Positions 25,168 through 34,700 of a stretch of 64,000 nt of DNA are shown piece after piece. The notes below the pieces were generated by a model. The model worked only from the letters and a program-made list of their open reading frames with translations, had not been told where the DNA came from and did no database searches. Position numbers and translations under genes: made by a program. This DNA is from Paenibacillus tuaregi (lineage in GTDB: Bacteria > Bacillota > Bacilli > Paenibacillales > Paenibacillaceae). Numbering within the stretch: position 1 is the first letter of the stretch; every line of letters starts with the position of its first letter. The stretch lies in NCBI RefSeq assembly GCF_900086655.1, contig NZ_LT575476.1, forward strand, positions 2,639,869 to 2,703,868, written 5' to 3'.

Positions 25168-26595
25168 TTACGCACGAGGTAACACAATCGTAACGGTCGT
25201 TCCTTCCCCGATTTGACTTTCCATGTCGATATATCCATTAAATCGCTCTACAATCTCTTTGCAAATAGAAAGTCCAAGACCTGAACCGTTCGCTGTGCTT
25301 GCATTTTTCGCCCGGTAAAAGCGTTCCTGCACTCTCTCCAACTCATCGCCCGCGATACCAATGCCTTGATCACGTATCCGTATAATTACCTCGCTTGGCG
25401 TATGTGTAAGCTTCAATTCGATTAGCGATGAACTGCCTGAATATTTGATGGCATTGTCCACAAGATTGGCGATCGCATGGGACATCAGCATGGGATTCAC
25501 GTTGGCGTAGACTCTCGTCATAAGCTTATCCTCTTGTTCCGCTTCCGCCTCCCTGAATATAATCTCAATTCCTTTATCTTTGGCTTTGGCTCTCATACTC
25601 GTTGCGACTTGCTGAATCAGTTCGTTCATTTCCGTTTTCCGGGCTTCCAGTTCGTTAGAACCAGCCTTGTCGAATCGGGATAGCAGCAACAGTTCATTAA
25701 TCAAGCGCGTCAGCCGATCCGATTCCTGCAGCAGATGAGCATAGATTTTTTGCAGTTCCTTGTTCTCGTTCTCCCCTTCATACAAGTATTGAGAGAAACC
25801 ACGAATGGCTGCCAAGGGTGTTTTTAACTCGTGAGATACGTTGGAGACAAATTGTTTCTGGTACTGAATGTAATCATGAAGCTGCCGCCCCATGGAATCC
25901 AGCCCATCTGCCAGCATGCCCAGCTCATCCTTCCGGTTTAGATGAACTCTCCGAAACTCCTGTCTGGAGAAACTTTGCGCAGCGCCCAGCAACAGCTTAA
26001 TCGGCTTGGTTGTGCCCCGGGCAATCCACAGACTGGCTAACGTAATCAGTACAATAAATCCGCCTGCACCCGCAAACAGGATATAACGGATTTGATCCAT
26101 AATCGCATAAAAGTAGGAAATGTCCTCCACGAACTCATACACATAAGCGTTTTGGTAGTATTGATCCTGAATGGGAGTGGCAAAATAAAGCAAATGATCT
26201 TCCGTTACGGTGTAGGCATAACTGCCGCTCAGGGCTTTCTGAATATTCTTTTCAAAAATAAGAGGTTTGCCATCATTAATGATGATGCCATCCACAGCCA
26301 AGCCCAGCAACTGCTTGGAGCTGTCATAGATACGTACTTCCTTGCCTGAAGCTTTCAGCTTCTCCAGAGCAAGTCTGACGATTTCTTTGGTCTGCGGCTC
26401 TCCTGTCGATGATCTATGCTGTGCCAACACCTCACGGAAGGACAGCTCGGACAGATCCGCCCTCTCCATCATCTGTTTCTCAATGGTAATGAAGCTGTAG
26501 TAATCGATGGCTTTATTCACCGCAAAAATGATGATGCTAAAGGACAGCACGGAGAAAAATAAATAATTCAGCAGTAACCGGGTTGCATACTTCAG
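25168..26595 (-). CDS. Sensor histidine kinase, CTG start overlapping the response regulator
   Basis: The product has an N-terminal membrane helix, an extracytoplasmic domain (about 50-165), a second helix, HAMP (about 190-245), a HisKA H-box FVSNVSHELKTPLAAIRG (His about 255) and an HATPase with N-box HAIANLVDNAIKYS, G1 RDQGIGI and G2 GSGLGLSICKEI. A GTG at 26550 would cut the first helix. Fifteen codons upstream a CTG at 26595 gives KYATRLLLNYLFFSVLSFS, a normal kinase N-terminus. That CTG overlaps the response-regulator TGA (CTGA) and follows GGAGGTGG, so it is preferred. Signal unknown. Confidence 0.88.
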   Translation of the reverse strand: MKYATRLLLNYLFFSVLSFSIIIFAVNKAIDYYSFITIEKQMMERADLSELSFREVLAQHRSSTGEPQTKEIVRLALEKLKASGKEVRIYDSSKQLLGLAVDGIIINDGKPLIFEKNIQKALSGSYAYTVTEDHLLYFATPIQDQYYQNAYVYEFVEDISYFYAIMDQIRYILFAGAGGFIVLITLASLWIARGTTKPIKLLLGAAQSFSRQEFRRVHLNRKDELGMLADGLDSMGRQLHDYIQYQKQFVSNVSHELKTPLAAIRGFSQYLYEGENENKELQKIYAHLLQESDRLTRLINELLLLSRFDKAGSNELEARKTEMNELIQQVATSMRAKAKDKGIEIIFREAEAEQEDKLMTRVYANVNPMLMSHAIANLVDNAIKYSGSSSLIELKLTHTPSEVIIRIRDQGIGIAGDELERVQERFYRAKNASTANGSGLGLSICKEIVERFNGYIDMESQIGEGTTVTIVLPRA

Positions 26596-27299
26596 GCCTC
26601 GCCACCTCCAAGTTGATAGCCAAATCCATAGATCGTCCTTACATACTTCGGTTCGTCCGCGTTATCCTCCAGCTTCTTCCGTAATCGCATGATGGTCATA
26701 TCCACACTGCGACTGTCCCCCATAAAGTCATAGCCCCATCCGATCTGCAGCAGCTCATCCCGGGTAAAGATTTTGTCTGGCCTTTTGAGTAACGTTTCCA
26801 GAATTTTAAACTCTTTGGCTGTTAAAGACACGGGTACATCGTTTTTCAGCACCCTTCGGCTTTCCAGATCAAATGTCAGCTCTTCATGAATGATGCGAGT
26901 AGATTTCACTTCTGTTCCTTCACCTGATTCCTCCTTGCTCTCGTTTCTTCTCAGAATCACCTTGATCCGAGCGAGCAATTCACGATTGTCAAAGGGTTTG
27001 GTCATGTAATCTTCCGCCCCTAGCTCTAGTCCCAATACCTTGTCGATTACCTCATTTTTGGCAGAGAGCATGATCACAGGAACGGCACGTTTCCCGGTGA
27101 TTTCCTTACACAGGTCATATCCGGAGCAGTCAGGCAGCATCAAGTCAAGCACCACGAGATCCGGCCCAAAAGCATCCAGCAGCTGCAGGGCTATTTTACC
27201 GTTCTCAGCCGTTTGAACGACGTAGTTTTCTCTTCTCAGTACGAGCTCAATTAAATCTCTGATTGCGACTTCATCGTCAATGACAAGTATTTTCTTCAA
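26592..27299 (-). CDS. OmpR/PhoB-type response regulator
   Basis: This 235-residue protein starts at a TTG at 27299, six bases after AGAAGGAG. The receiver domain (1-115) has the acidic pair in VIDDE, the phospho-acceptor Asp in VVLDLMLPD (about 52) and Lys in YMTKPFD (about 101). The C-terminal winged helix (about 140-232) ends RTIYGFGYQL. It forms a two-component pair with the overlapping kinase gene. The lipoprotein gene further down the operon may be a target or accessory sensor. Confidence 0.93.
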   Translation of the reverse strand: MKKILVIDDEVAIRDLIELVLRRENYVVQTAENGKIALQLLDAFGPDLVVLDLMLPDCSGYDLCKEITGKRAVPVIMLSAKNEVIDKVLGLELGAEDYMTKPFDNRELLARIKVILRRNESKEESGEGTEVKSTRIIHEELTFDLESRRVLKNDVPVSLTAKEFKILETLLKRPDKIFTRDELLQIGWGYDFMGDSRSVDMTIMRLRKKLEDNADEPKYVRTIYGFGYQLGGGEA

Positions 27300-27609
27300 T
27301 GTGCACTCCTTCTAGCCTTGTTCCCCAGCTTGAATCATAATTTACCCTCATCTTAGCACAGACACTTTAGATTCCTCCACTAACTGGAAAATGAACACTT
27401 AAGGTCCTTTTTTTGTACTGGTTTCATCCATTCTTTCAGTGCCTGAAGAACCTGCTAAAGCTGTTCCTGTCGCATAGGATGCAAGGTTAAAATACCCCTT
27501 TGATCTGATCTGTGTGTTTCAGTCACTCAAAAGAGACACAATACTTCTACTCAGATATTCATCTCATCGAAATACAAAAACTGTCCTGCATAATGCTACT
27601 TAATGAGGT
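27300..27609. other. Gene-free interval
   Basis: It contains the promoter of the two-component operon (minus strand, near 27300-27400; no clear boxes read). The rest has no recognisable feature before the R1 copy. Confidence 0.4.
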
Positions 27610-27722
27610 TTTAATCGGTATAAGTCCTTGATCTTGGCTAGAGACACAAACTTGTACCGCTAAAACAAAAAAGCCGCTAAATTAGCGACTTTCTATGGGA
27701 TCATGTTCTTGCCTCTCGACAA
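27610..27722 (-). repeat. R1 repeat copy, 3' of the nir operon
   Basis: TTTTAATCGG, imperfect inverted repeat CGGTATAAGTCCTTG... / ...AAACTTGTACCG, CAAAAAAG, hairpin GCCGCTAAATTAGCGAC (27673-27689), then CTATGGGATCATGTTCTTG and CCTCTCGACA. The small TTAGAT hairpin of other copies is lost. Read on the minus strand the hairpin has a U-tract and lies about 115 bases past the HemD-like gene, the last gene of the nitrite reductase operon. Confidence 0.75.
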
Positions 27723-27806
27723 GACTGTTGTCACTGCTCGCTAACACCCCGAGTGGGACAGCCCTTGTATTCCTGCCTTTACTCCAGATATTTGTGTTCT
27801 CCGCTT

Positions 27807-28640
27807 TTAATCTACTTTTACTCCACTTTGCTGACCTTCATAATAATTCGCGAGCTCTACGATTAAAGCACCCATTCGTTCTTTCTCAGGCACGATAATC
27901 CGGCTTATCCCTTGATCTCGAAGCGCTTCAGCCGTTACTTTACCGATAGCGGCAGCCAGTACATCCTGTTCAAAGACGGCTTTCACCTCTTCTTCACGCC
28001 CATGTTCTCTCGCATAATCAAATAAATATCCGACTTGAACTCTTGTTGTGAAACAAACGGCATCCACTTCCCGCTGAATCAGTTCATTCATAATCGTTGC
28101 AAGCGTCTCCTGCTCAGGAGCTTGATAATGATAAGGCAGTATGACCTGAACATCCATGCTGCCCTTGTTTTTGATAAACTGATATAACTGCGACGACAAC
28201 TCGCCATGAAGCTGAATCCACACCTTTTGACCAATAAAATCAAATACCTCAAGCTTTTCGATCATACTGGCAATCGTTCCATCGTCATCACAGACGACCG
28301 GATGAATACCAGATTTCTTTAAAAAGGCGTTTGTTTTGTAACCGCGGCAGGCAATCTTGGTTTCTTTCAATCTCTTTTCGAATTCAGAGACCGCGTTAAT
28401 CCTCTCCGCAGCGTGAATCATGGATTCAAATCCAATACCTGTCGTGAAAATAAACCAGTCTGCCCCCTGCCGGATAAAGCGCTTTACATCCTCTTCCACT
28501 TCAACCGGATCAGAATATGTCACTCCCTGAAGTGACCGGATAAGGGGGACTCCTCCTCTTCGTTCAATAATCTCCGCCATTTCTTCTGTCTTTTGCGACC
28601 CGGCAATGACAATTTTTTTGTTCTGAAGGTCTTTACTCAT
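27807..28640 (-). CDS. Uroporphyrinogen-III synthase-like protein (HemD family)
   Basis: The ATG at 28640 follows GAGGGAGGG by seven bases and overlaps the end of nirD by eight. The 277-residue product shows a two-lobed HemD fold: IVIAGSQKTEEMAEIIERRGG at the start, GADWFIFTTGIGFESMI (about 60-76) and VDAVCFTTRVQVGYLF (about 190-205). HemD cyclises hydroxymethylbilane to uroporphyrinogen III, the precursor of the siroheme needed by NirB. Its position as third gene of a nirBD operon supports a siroheme supply role, though a regulatory HemD-like role cannot be excluded. Confidence 0.8.
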   Translation of the reverse strand: MSKDLQNKKIVIAGSQKTEEMAEIIERRGGVPLIRSLQGVTYSDPVEVEEDVKRFIRQGADWFIFTTGIGFESMIHAAERINAVSEFEKRLKETKIACRGYKTNAFLKKSGIHPVVCDDDGTIASMIEKLEVFDFIGQKVWIQLHGELSSQLYQFIKNKGSMDVQVILPYHYQAPEQETLATIMNELIQREVDAVCFTTRVQVGYLFDYAREHGREEEVKAVFEQDVLAAAIGKVTAEALRDQGISRIIVPEKERMGALIVELANYYEGQQSGVKVD

Positions 28641-28998
28641 GGAGCAGCCCTCCCTCATTCTTAAGTAATCCAACTCGCACCTCGTTTCCGTGAATCTGAA
28701 CCGGATAAGTCCGAACCTGCCCCGTATCAGGATCAAGCACCTTACCATCCGTCAACGATATTTTCCAGTCACAGATCGGGTCGAACAGGACCTCCCCGGA
28801 TATAATTCCTTCTGCAATCGTGCCTCCGCGCGGCCCAGGGCTTTTATTCTCAAGCGCATAGATTTGTCCGTCCGTTGTCTTGAATACCGCAATCTTATCC
28901 TTACCCAAGTGCACAACCCGTCCCAGTCTCTCCGTGAAATCATCTACATTGCCAACAAGGTAATACGTGTATTCATTTCTGTTCAATATAGGTTCCAT
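28633..28998 (-). CDS. nirD: Nitrite reductase small subunit
   Basis: This 121-residue protein has a Rieske-like beta fold typical of NirD, the partner of NirB in assimilatory NADH-dependent nitrite reduction to ammonium. The Rieske Cys/His ligands are missing: SPGPRGG and CDWKISL stand where CxH and CxxH would be, as is normal for NirD, which carries no cluster. The gene is 20 bases downstream of nirB and overlaps the HemD-like gene, so the three are cotranscribed and probably translationally coupled. Confidence 0.88.
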   Translation of the reverse strand: MEPILNRNEYTYYLVGNVDDFTERLGRVVHLGKDKIAVFKTTDGQIYALENKSPGPRGGTIAEGIISGEVLFDPICDWKISLTDGKVLDPDTGQVRTYPVQIHGNEVRVGLLKNEGGLLHE

Positions 28999-29018
28999 CT
29001 TGCAGCCCCTTCCTGTTT

Positions 29019-31460
29019 CTAATCCTGTTTCGTAGAGACATTGATCTCTTCAAACATCCGTTCCCTTAAATTTGAATTATTCAGGATTTCACTCCAAGGT
29101 TCCTTCACCTGCGCCAGAGCGACCTCCATTCGCTCAGCCAAAGCCCGGCGGTTATCCAGATCATTGACTACAGCTTCGGTGACGGATTTAAGTCCCATCC
29201 TTTCGATCCATTCCGAGGTCCGCTCCAGATATTTGCCTGTCTCCCGGTAGTACTGCATGAACGCGGAGACAATCTCCAGAAGTTCTTCATCTGTCCGTAC
29301 CTTACACAGAAGTTCAGCAAGTCGGGCTTTAATCCCGCCATTACCACCAACGTAAATTTCCCATGCCCCCTCATTGCCGACGATCCCAATATCCTTGGTT
29401 GATGACTCCGCACAGTTACGCGGACAGCCATTTACGGCGAGCTTGAACTTGGCTGGCATATCTAACCGCTCGAACTTCTTCTCGAGGATTATTCCCATTC
29501 CCATCGAATCTTTCGTGCCAAAACGGCAGAACTGTGATCCCACGCAGGTCTTCACCGTACGCAGCGCCTTTGCATATGCATAACCGGACGGCATGCCAAG
29601 GTCCTTCCAGATCTTCGGCAGGTCCTCCTTTTTGACCCCAAGCAGGTCAAGCCGCTGACCACCGGTTACCTTAACCAGCTTGACGTTGTATTTGTCGGCA
29701 ATATCAGCAATAAGTCTGAGATCCTCCGGTGTGGTTACCCCGCCGTACATCCGCGGCACAACGCCAAAGGTACCGTCCTTCTGGATATTCGCATGCATCC
29801 GTTCATTCACAAAACGTGAATCTTTCTCGTCCACATGCTCAGCGGGCCAAATCATACCCAGATAGTAGTTCAGCGCAGGACGACATTTGGAGCAGCCCTC
29901 CGGGTTATCCCAATCCAGCGCATACCTTACTTCTTTAGATGTGATCAGCCCCTTTTCTTTAATCGCCGTCACGACTTCATCTCTGCTCAGTGTGGTACAA
30001 GAACAGATTGCTTCCTGTTTCGCCGCCGCTGAATCATATTTGTCCCCGAGCACATATTGAAGAATCTGCTCTACAACAGGTCGGCAGCCTCCACAAGAAC
30101 GCGATGCACTTGTTGCGACCTTGATCTCTTCCACCGTGGTTAATCCCTTTTCGTTAATGGCATCGACAATGTGTTTCTTTGTCACACCATTACAACCGCA
30201 TACGATTTCCTCATCCGCCAGATCTGCGGCCGTATTCCCCGTTTCGACGGAAGCTTGTCCCACAATCGCATCATGAATGGCTTCTGTCATCACGGTGCCT
30301 GTTCGAATCCACTGCTGCAGTCTGGAGGATTCCTTACCGTCACCGATCAGAACACCGCCGACGATCCGTCCGCCGCGCAGCAGCACTTTTTTGTAAATAC
30401 GCCGCCAGTCATCATGCATCCGCACAATAGACAGCCCTTCTGCATCCATAAACTCACCAGCGGAGAACACGTCTACGCCAGATATTTTGAGTTGAGTAGA
30501 TACCACAGATCCTTCATACGGCTTCGTCTCCACTCCGCATAGATACTTCGCAAGAATAGCCCCCTGCTCAAATAGCGGAGCTACGAGTCCATATGTAATA
30601 CCCCGATGCTCGTTACACTCCCCTACCGCATAAATATCTGGTACTGAAGTACGCATAAAATCATCCACAAGAATACCGCGATTAACCTCAATGCCGCTTT
30701 TCTTGGCTAGTGCAGTGTTTGGCCTGATCCCTACCGCCATGACTACGAATTCCGCATCCAGTGTCGTTCCGTCGGTAAAACGAATACCGCTGACCCGATC
30801 ATCTCCCAGAAACTCCTCCGTCTGTTTGCCGGTAGCAAATTTCAAACCCTGGCTTTCCAGCTCTGCCTGAAGCATCAGCGAGGCGGTATGATCGAGCTGA
30901 CGTTCCATGATCTCCTCAAACAGATGGACCACTGTCACATCCATCCCCAATTTAAGCAGCCCCTTGGCCGCCTCCAATCCAAGCAAGCCCCCGCCAATAA
31001 CAGCGGCCTTCTTGTACTGATCTGCTGCATGCAGCATGTTCTGGCAATCTGCAATATCTCTGAAACCTACAATTCCTTCTTTATCTGCTCCTGGAACAGG
31101 AAGCATAAACGGATTGGAACCGGTTGCAATAATGAGGGTGTCGTATGGAACCTTTATACCATTGTCTGCTTTCACGATTTTTTGTTCCGTATCAATATGC
31201 GTTACAGTCGTTCCCGTATGTAGCTCTATTCCGTTTTCTAAATACCAATCCCAGTCGTTCAGAATGATGTCTTCTACTGCTTTACTCTTCTCTAGCACAT
31301 ACGATAACTGAATACGATTGTAGTTGGGATAAGGCTCGCTTCCAAATACGGTGATCCTGTAGGTGCTCGGCGCCAGTTTTAATATCTGTTCCACCGTGTT
31401 GATGCCCGCCATCCCGTTGCCAATCAAGACTAGATGCCGACGTTCTTGTACTTTCACCAT
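29019..31460 (-). CDS. nirB: NADH-dependent nitrite reductase large subunit
   Basis: Start chosen at the ATG at 31460, seven bases after TTAGGAGG, giving 813 residues. Domains in order: FAD/NAD oxidoreductase (LIGNGMAGINT near the start, IGGGLLGLEAA near 150), two BFD-like [2Fe-2S] modules (CGCNGVTKKHI...SCGGC and CSCTTLSRDEV...GCSKC, about 415-530), a ferredoxin-like half domain, and the siroheme/4Fe-4S domain with TCVGSQFC and NGCPRNC supplying four Cys (about 630-680). It reduces nitrite to ammonium in the cytoplasm for nitrogen assimilation. It heads the nirB-nirD-hemD-like operon. No nitrate reductase or transporter is within the window. Confidence 0.95.
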   Translation of the reverse strand: MVKVQERRHLVLIGNGMAGINTVEQILKLAPSTYRITVFGSEPYPNYNRIQLSYVLEKSKAVEDIILNDWDWYLENGIELHTGTTVTHIDTEQKIVKADNGIKVPYDTLIIATGSNPFMLPVPGADKEGIVGFRDIADCQNMLHAADQYKKAAVIGGGLLGLEAAKGLLKLGMDVTVVHLFEEIMERQLDHTASLMLQAELESQGLKFATGKQTEEFLGDDRVSGIRFTDGTTLDAEFVVMAVGIRPNTALAKKSGIEVNRGILVDDFMRTSVPDIYAVGECNEHRGITYGLVAPLFEQGAILAKYLCGVETKPYEGSVVSTQLKISGVDVFSAGEFMDAEGLSIVRMHDDWRRIYKKVLLRGGRIVGGVLIGDGKESSRLQQWIRTGTVMTEAIHDAIVGQASVETGNTAADLADEEIVCGCNGVTKKHIVDAINEKGLTTVEEIKVATSASRSCGGCRPVVEQILQYVLGDKYDSAAAKQEAICSCTTLSRDEVVTAIKEKGLITSKEVRYALDWDNPEGCSKCRPALNYYLGMIWPAEHVDEKDSRFVNERMHANIQKDGTFGVVPRMYGGVTTPEDLRLIADIADKYNVKLVKVTGGQRLDLLGVKKEDLPKIWKDLGMPSGYAYAKALRTVKTCVGSQFCRFGTKDSMGMGIILEKKFERLDMPAKFKLAVNGCPRNCAESSTKDIGIVGNEGAWEIYVGGNGGIKARLAELLCKVRTDEELLEIVSAFMQYYRETGKYLERTSEWIERMGLKSVTEAVVNDLDNRRALAERMEVALAQVKEPWSEILNNSNLRERMFEEINVSTKQD

Positions 31461-31632
31461 GCAGAAACCTCCTAAATATATATACGAATCCATGCAAAAG
31501 AGAACTTGTAACCTACTAAACATCACACGTACAATCGAACCAGTTTTAGCAGATTTTCTCTGTTTCCATCATAAGAAAAGAGGGATATAAAAGGAACCCT
31601 CTTTTTGAGGCATCATCAGTTTATTAGGAGCG

Positions 31633-31669
31633 AAAAAAGACGTTGTCATACAATATGACAACGTCTTTT
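31633..31669 (-). terminator. Strong terminator after secreted propeller gene
   Basis: A 12-bp perfect stem (GACGTTGTCATA / TATGACAACGTC), extended by four A-T pairs, with a three-base loop. On the minus strand TTTTTTCG follows. It lies about 100 bases past the stop at 31770 and ends the eight-gene carbohydrate operon before nirB. Confidence 0.8.
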
Positions 31670-31769
31670 ACTAGTGAACAGATTAGCTACCTTCTACCTC
31701 AAACCTAAGCACATTGCGCAATTAAGCCTGGTCCCGATCCTGCGAGAATAGCTTTTCATTCAAATCGAT

Positions 31770-34700
31770 TTAAATTTGGGACCCCAACTGTACCAAAAGC
31801 TCAGCATGTTCTTGAGCTAATCCCTTACCACTCTCGGCTTGCACTTGATAGATAAATCCGTTTAGTGCTCCTTTTTTTCCTCCCTCATTGCCCGATTCAT
31901 CGGCTCTTTGTACTTTGAACCATTGTTCCTTCAGTCTCTCAGCCAGCTGTGGATCGTTAGATAGGAACTTGTCAATAAGTCCGGCCATGCCTTTATAGGT
32001 AAGAATCACTTCATAAGAAAAAGAGGACTTTGCAGCGTTCCCGGCTATATCACTCGCGGATGCATTAACCAAGTGCACCCCGATACCCGTCAAATACGCG
32101 GGGCTATCGGTAAGCACAGCATCACAATCACTTTTGGATACACCTGATAATGCATCCTGAGCAGAGCATTCGATCCGAATTACATCATCCACTTCATAGA
32201 CGGGTTTTCCTGAAAATTGAATTTTAGGGGCCGTTTTGTCAATCTTGACTTCGGTAGTAGAAGGCACCCCGGACACGCCATAAGCCGATTTTGCCCAATA
32301 ATTTACTGAGGTTATGCCTTCTGCGCTTACTTTAAACTCTGTGGTACTGCCTGCGGTCTCACGCTGATTTATTCTCTCAGCCCCCGTGGTTTCGTAGAAG
32401 AGGGAGGCTGCTCCTTCCGAGTTCAACGTTATGGAAACATCTTCATGGTGCCACCCCTGCTCATTTGCCTGTGGATTAAAGGTAATTTTAGTCAAGGGAG
32501 CTGTATTATCCTTAACCGTTACGGAAAAATCATCATAGTAAGCTGTTGAAATATTATAACGGCTGGTTACTGCGATCAGCCTGGCATAAGCCGTTCCTTC
32601 CGGTGCCTTACCGCGGAGGGTTACTTTTTGCCATTGATGAAGCCTGGATTCATCCAGATGAGTCTCCAAAGTAGACAAACTCTGCCCTTCCGCATTATAA
32701 AATCGAAACATGAATCCAGGCTGGCCTGATTCAATATAAATTTGAGTACTTGCGGTATACTCTTCCCCGGGCGATAATGCGATTGGATCACTTTGCACCG
32801 CTACGGAGGCGGTACGGATAAGATCCGTAGTTTTCAGGCTGTAATTACCGGCATACCTCTTGCTGCCGCTCCGCTCAAAATAAGCATCCCCGCTGGTCGC
32901 AAACATGGAGGTCCAGCCCGGCAGCTTTCCGCTCTCTTCCGGCTGCTCCAACCCGGCATTGTTTACTGGCAAAGGTAGTCCCGGCGGTTCGGATACAATT
33001 TCTCCATCGACCTTGATTCTATAGAGAACTGTATTCGTTGCAGAATCAGTAAAATAAAGATTGCCATCCATCCCAAGATCAAATCTCGATGTATCCGTTA
33101 ATGTTTTGAAATCCAGCGTTTCCGGATCAATTACCGTCAGCTTATTGTTAAACAGTACATACAAAAGTCCGTCTTCAGACCAGCGCATCGGATGATGATG
33201 CCACTGGGTGTAATAAAGCTTTGGATAAATTTTTTTATATTTTACAAGTTTGTACGTGTCCGGATCGATTGCAAAAATATATTCATAGGACGCTCCCCAG
33301 ATGAGTCCATCCGGCCCGAGAGACAGGTCCCCAATGAAAATAGGATCGACAAGTTCGGGAATATCCAGCGTAAACTCCTTTATTTTTTGTTCTTTCTGAA
33401 CATCCCATACAAAAATTTTGGCCTGCTGCTCGCTTGGCGTGGAGCCCAGTCCTCCCCTAATGGTCGTTGATCCAAAAACCTTTCCATCAACATAGGCAGT
33501 ACTAAGCACACTCTGATTCTGCACTACGTTGCGATGGACTTTGGTTTCACCTGTAGCGGTATCATGGACCGTAAGCGATCCTCCTAATGTTCCGTATCCG
33601 GAGATGGTCGAAATAAACAGCTTACCGTCACCTTCGGACATATGGACAAGCCGTTCCTGATCGTTCCCGAGTACAGCGAGACGCTGCGGATTCGTGCTCC
33701 CCGGTTCTTGATTCAGATCATAAACGTACAAGCCACCTTCCGGGTAGACTCCCATATAAACTTTGTTTCCAATCGGGTATACACTGTCCGCTTGACCGAT
33801 GCTGAAAGGTTTTGACGTCATCGTCTCTAAGTCAACCAACGAAGATCTGGCTTGTGAACCCGTTGTTATCAGCTGTGTCTTTGATACGCTTTGAAGCCGA
33901 TTGACAACACCCGGCAATCCCGGGATAATCGGCGGTTTTACAATGACTTTCTTGGTATCGATATTTAACATGGCTACCCCGCCGTCATATCGGACCGTAA
34001 CGAGTGTTTTTCCTGGAAGCTCGGGATTGTTTTTAAACTCTACCCAATCTGCTCCTCTAAATCCACTCTCATAGGTCATGCCAGTTTCCTCTACCTGATG
34101 TGTGACGAGGTCAAAAGTTTTCAGTTTTTTCTCGGACATGTAATACAGCTTCCCATCGACCGAGTCGGTCGCATGAAGCCCGGTTACCTGCTGGAGCTCC
34201 ACATCAAGCCATGTTCCTGTTGTTGTATCGTAAATGTAACCCTCACCCGGTATACCACTTCCATCTGTATAACGGGCGAACAAATAACGGTTATCGATTG
34301 TACTCAAATCGTATACCGTATCGTTTTTTACGGAAAGCGAAGCGGCAATATTCGTTTTTTCGCCTGTAGCCAAATCCACACGCACGATCTGTTCATGAGC
34401 CGTACCGGCATAAATATATCCTCCCTGGTAAGCAATGGATCGGACATATTCCTGATCAAGCGCACCAATAACACGGCCGTAATCCCTCACTTGTTTGGTA
34501 GCCGGGTCATACTGCCAGATTTTTCCGCCCGGATAAGTCCCAACGTACACTCTCCCCTGTTCATCCGTTGTAATGCTGTTGGAAACAGACTGTCCCTCAA
34601 ATTGGGCCACTTGAACGGCCTCATGAGTGACAGGCGAATACTCCCATAATCTTGCACCCGATCCTTCAGCCGCGACATATAGCATACCGTTCGGAGCAAC

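Noticed and set aside
34098..34649. 183-codon plus-strand open frame
   Set aside because: It is antisense to the large secreted propeller gene; no ribosome site or motif.
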